In this document: in pieces, positions 6,335 through 6,923 of the stretch
Layout: each line of letters starts with the position of its first letter
Numbering within the stretch: the first letter of the stretch is position 1
Assembly: GCA_964617105.1 (NCBI GenBank)
Contig: CAZTWC010000207.1
Coordinates: forward strand, 1-6,923
Length of the DNA: 6,923 nt
Source: CAZTWC01 sp964617105 [NCBI: uncultured Myxococcia bacterium]
GTDB lineage: Bacteria > CAZTWC01
Reading direction: 5' to 3'
Made by a program: the position numbers and the translations under genes
The notes under the pieces: generated by a model
Told to the model about the DNA's origin: nothing
The model's database searches: none
Seen by the model: only the letters and a program-made list of their open reading frames with translations

Positions 6335-6363
6335 TTTATATGAATTTTTGTAACTATTGTCAA
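6335..6363 (-). promoter_or_regulatory. Sigma70-type promoter for the tad operon
   Basis: Read on the minus strand there is a perfect -35 box TTGACA (6363-6358), a 17-bp spacer and TATAAA (6340-6335) as the -10 box, one base from consensus. Transcription would start near 6328. That is about 24 nt before the TTG at 6304 and about 100 nt before the ATG at 6226 of the first pilin gene. It is the best promoter match I found upstream of the operon. The -35 box sits in a TTGTCAACTGG stretch that resembles the degenerate TGGTCAA units of the adjoining repeat region. Confidence 0.6.
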
Positions 6364-6516
6364 CTGGTAATTTAATTATGAGCATTTGCTGGTCAATTTT
6401 AGGTTAGTGCAACCAATTTGGACCTTTATGATGATGGGGGGGTTCCATTATTGGTCACTAAAACTTTTCGATTTACAGCATTTTCTGTTTGTAAATTAAA
6501 TTCTAATTGTTTACAC

Positions 6517-6648
6517 TCTGTCATGGGAAAATTCTTGTTTCGTTATTTGTTTTATAAGGTGTTGTAGACCGGGTTTTTATCACCGGAGTTACTCCGATTG
6601 CCTTAGATAGTTTATCAAGTTGAGGACAAGCCTCGCTGGAATGACAGA
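6517..6648. repeat. Candidate interspersed palindromic repeat (TCTGTCAT...ATGACAGA)
   Basis: TCTGTCAT (6517-6524) and ATGACAGA (6641-6648) are exact inverted 8-mers bounding about 130 bp. The right part contains GAGGACAAGCCTC (4-bp stem, 6622-6634) and CTGGAATGACAGA, wording that resembles high-copy intergenic repeats of the TGTCATTCC type in many genomes. A separate CGGAG/CTCCG hairpin with a 3-nt loop sits at 6584-6596. It does not encode a protein. Copy number elsewhere in the genome cannot be judged from one window. Confidence 0.35.
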
Positions 6649-6686
6649 AATAATGCTTTGTCCAATTTTGCCTTGATTTTTCAAGC

Positions 6687-6757
6687 ACAGGTGGTCAACT
6701 TTCGGTTGACATTACGTTAACAAATCCCACCAAAAATAATGTGAATTGACCACCTGT
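6687..6757. repeat. 12-bp perfect inverted repeat bounding a 71-bp unit, possible mobile-element end or MITE-like relic
   Basis: ACAGGTGGTCAA (6687-6698) and TTGACCACCTGT (6746-6757) are exact reverse complements 47 bp apart. A second imperfect pairing inside extends the symmetry (TTGACATTA at 6706-6714 with TAATGTGAA at 6737-6745, one mismatch). An alternative local hairpin, GTCAAC/GTTGAC (6694-6699 with 6705-6710, 5-nt loop), shares the left arm. The GGTGGTCAA...TTCGGTTGAC wording resembles terminal repeats of IS21-like elements as I remember them, but no transposase gene is present and no target-site duplication is evident. Confidence 0.5.
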
Positions 6758-6923
6758 ACTAACGGTAAAATAAAATATCATTTTTTTCTTCAAGCAGACC
6801 TGCTCACCATTTACAATTTCCTTGGAATTATATATTATAGTCAGAATATATTGAGTTTGTAATAGATTGGTATCGATTTAAATATATTTAACTTTCAACT
6901 GTTTAATATGACTAATATTTTTA

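Larger units (their letters stand above)
6305..6923. other. Gene-free, AT-rich upstream region with repeat mosaic
   Basis: No reading frame here has plausible length, start context or protein-like composition; the longest ATG-led plus-strand frame I checked (from 6428) gives only 23 residues. From left to right the region holds the operon promoter (6335-6363), TGGTCAA-like units (6389-6405 and 6451-6458), a run of seven G (6436-6442), an ATTTACA/TGTAAAT dyad (6471-6477 with 6490-6496), the TCTGTCAT-bounded unit (6517-6648) and the 12-bp inverted repeat (6687-6757). From 6758 to the edge it is nearly all A and T, and I see no further feature except the short CCTTGGAATTATA match to the flp hairpin. 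Confidence 0.6.

Noticed and set aside
6305-6923. CRISPR array or RNA gene in the gene-free region
   Set aside because: No regularly spaced direct repeats, no tRNA-like cloverleaf and no GC-rich structured core were seen.

Overview
The window is the front half of a Tad (tight adherence / Flp type IVb pilus) locus. Every real gene reads on the minus strand, so transcription runs from the right edge to the left edge. The DNA is AT-rich, and the stronger ribosome-binding sites are canonical GGAGG-type. The wide set of TadE/TadG-like minor pilins, the TadG C-terminal signature and the AAA-ATPase-like gene remnant suggest a low-to-moderate-GC Gram-negative, perhaps a deltaproteobacterial (Desulfobacterota-like) or uncultivated relative. 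This assignment is tentative because no rRNA or housekeeping marker is present.

Layout in transcription order. 6923-6305 is about 620 bp without a credible gene. It holds inverted repeats, degenerate TGGTCAA-type units that look like worn insertion-sequence ends, and a near-consensus sigma70-type promoter (TTGACA, 17 bp, TATAAA) facing the operon. Next come two unlike Flp-type prepilins (6226-6059 and 5950-5750), each followed by a small hairpin. A 187-bp spacer with an 11-bp perfect inverted repeat follows. A 91-codon fragment of an AAA-ATPase-like/DUF1703 protein (5562-5287) overlaps the GTG start of the tadV/cpaA prepilin peptidase (5294-4743). Three pseudopilin-type genes then follow: a TadE/TadG-like protein (4683-3736), a long cysteine-rich TadG-like protein with a Tad-type N-terminus (3742-2015) and a short TadE-like protein (1910-1284). 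The last two genes are an unrecognised membrane-anchored protein (1287-256) and the first 86 codons of cpaB/rcpC, which run off the left edge.

How the genes fit together. The two Flp-type proteins supply the pilus subunit(s). TadV cleaves the G|xxxxE leaders of the pilins and of the TadE-type pseudopilins. The TadE/TadG proteins are minor envelope components of pilus biogenesis. CpaB is the periplasmic partner of the outer-membrane secretin, which is presumably encoded further left with the ATPase and platform genes. Several junctions overlap (ATGA at 1284-1287 and 256-259, a 7-nt overlap at 3736-3742, an 8-nt overlap at 5287-5294), which points to translational coupling and a single transcription unit.

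The least explained parts are the 343-aa protein wedged between tadE and cpaB, the 15-cysteine TadG-like protein, the gene fossil fused to the tadV start, and the mosaic of repeats upstream of the operon.
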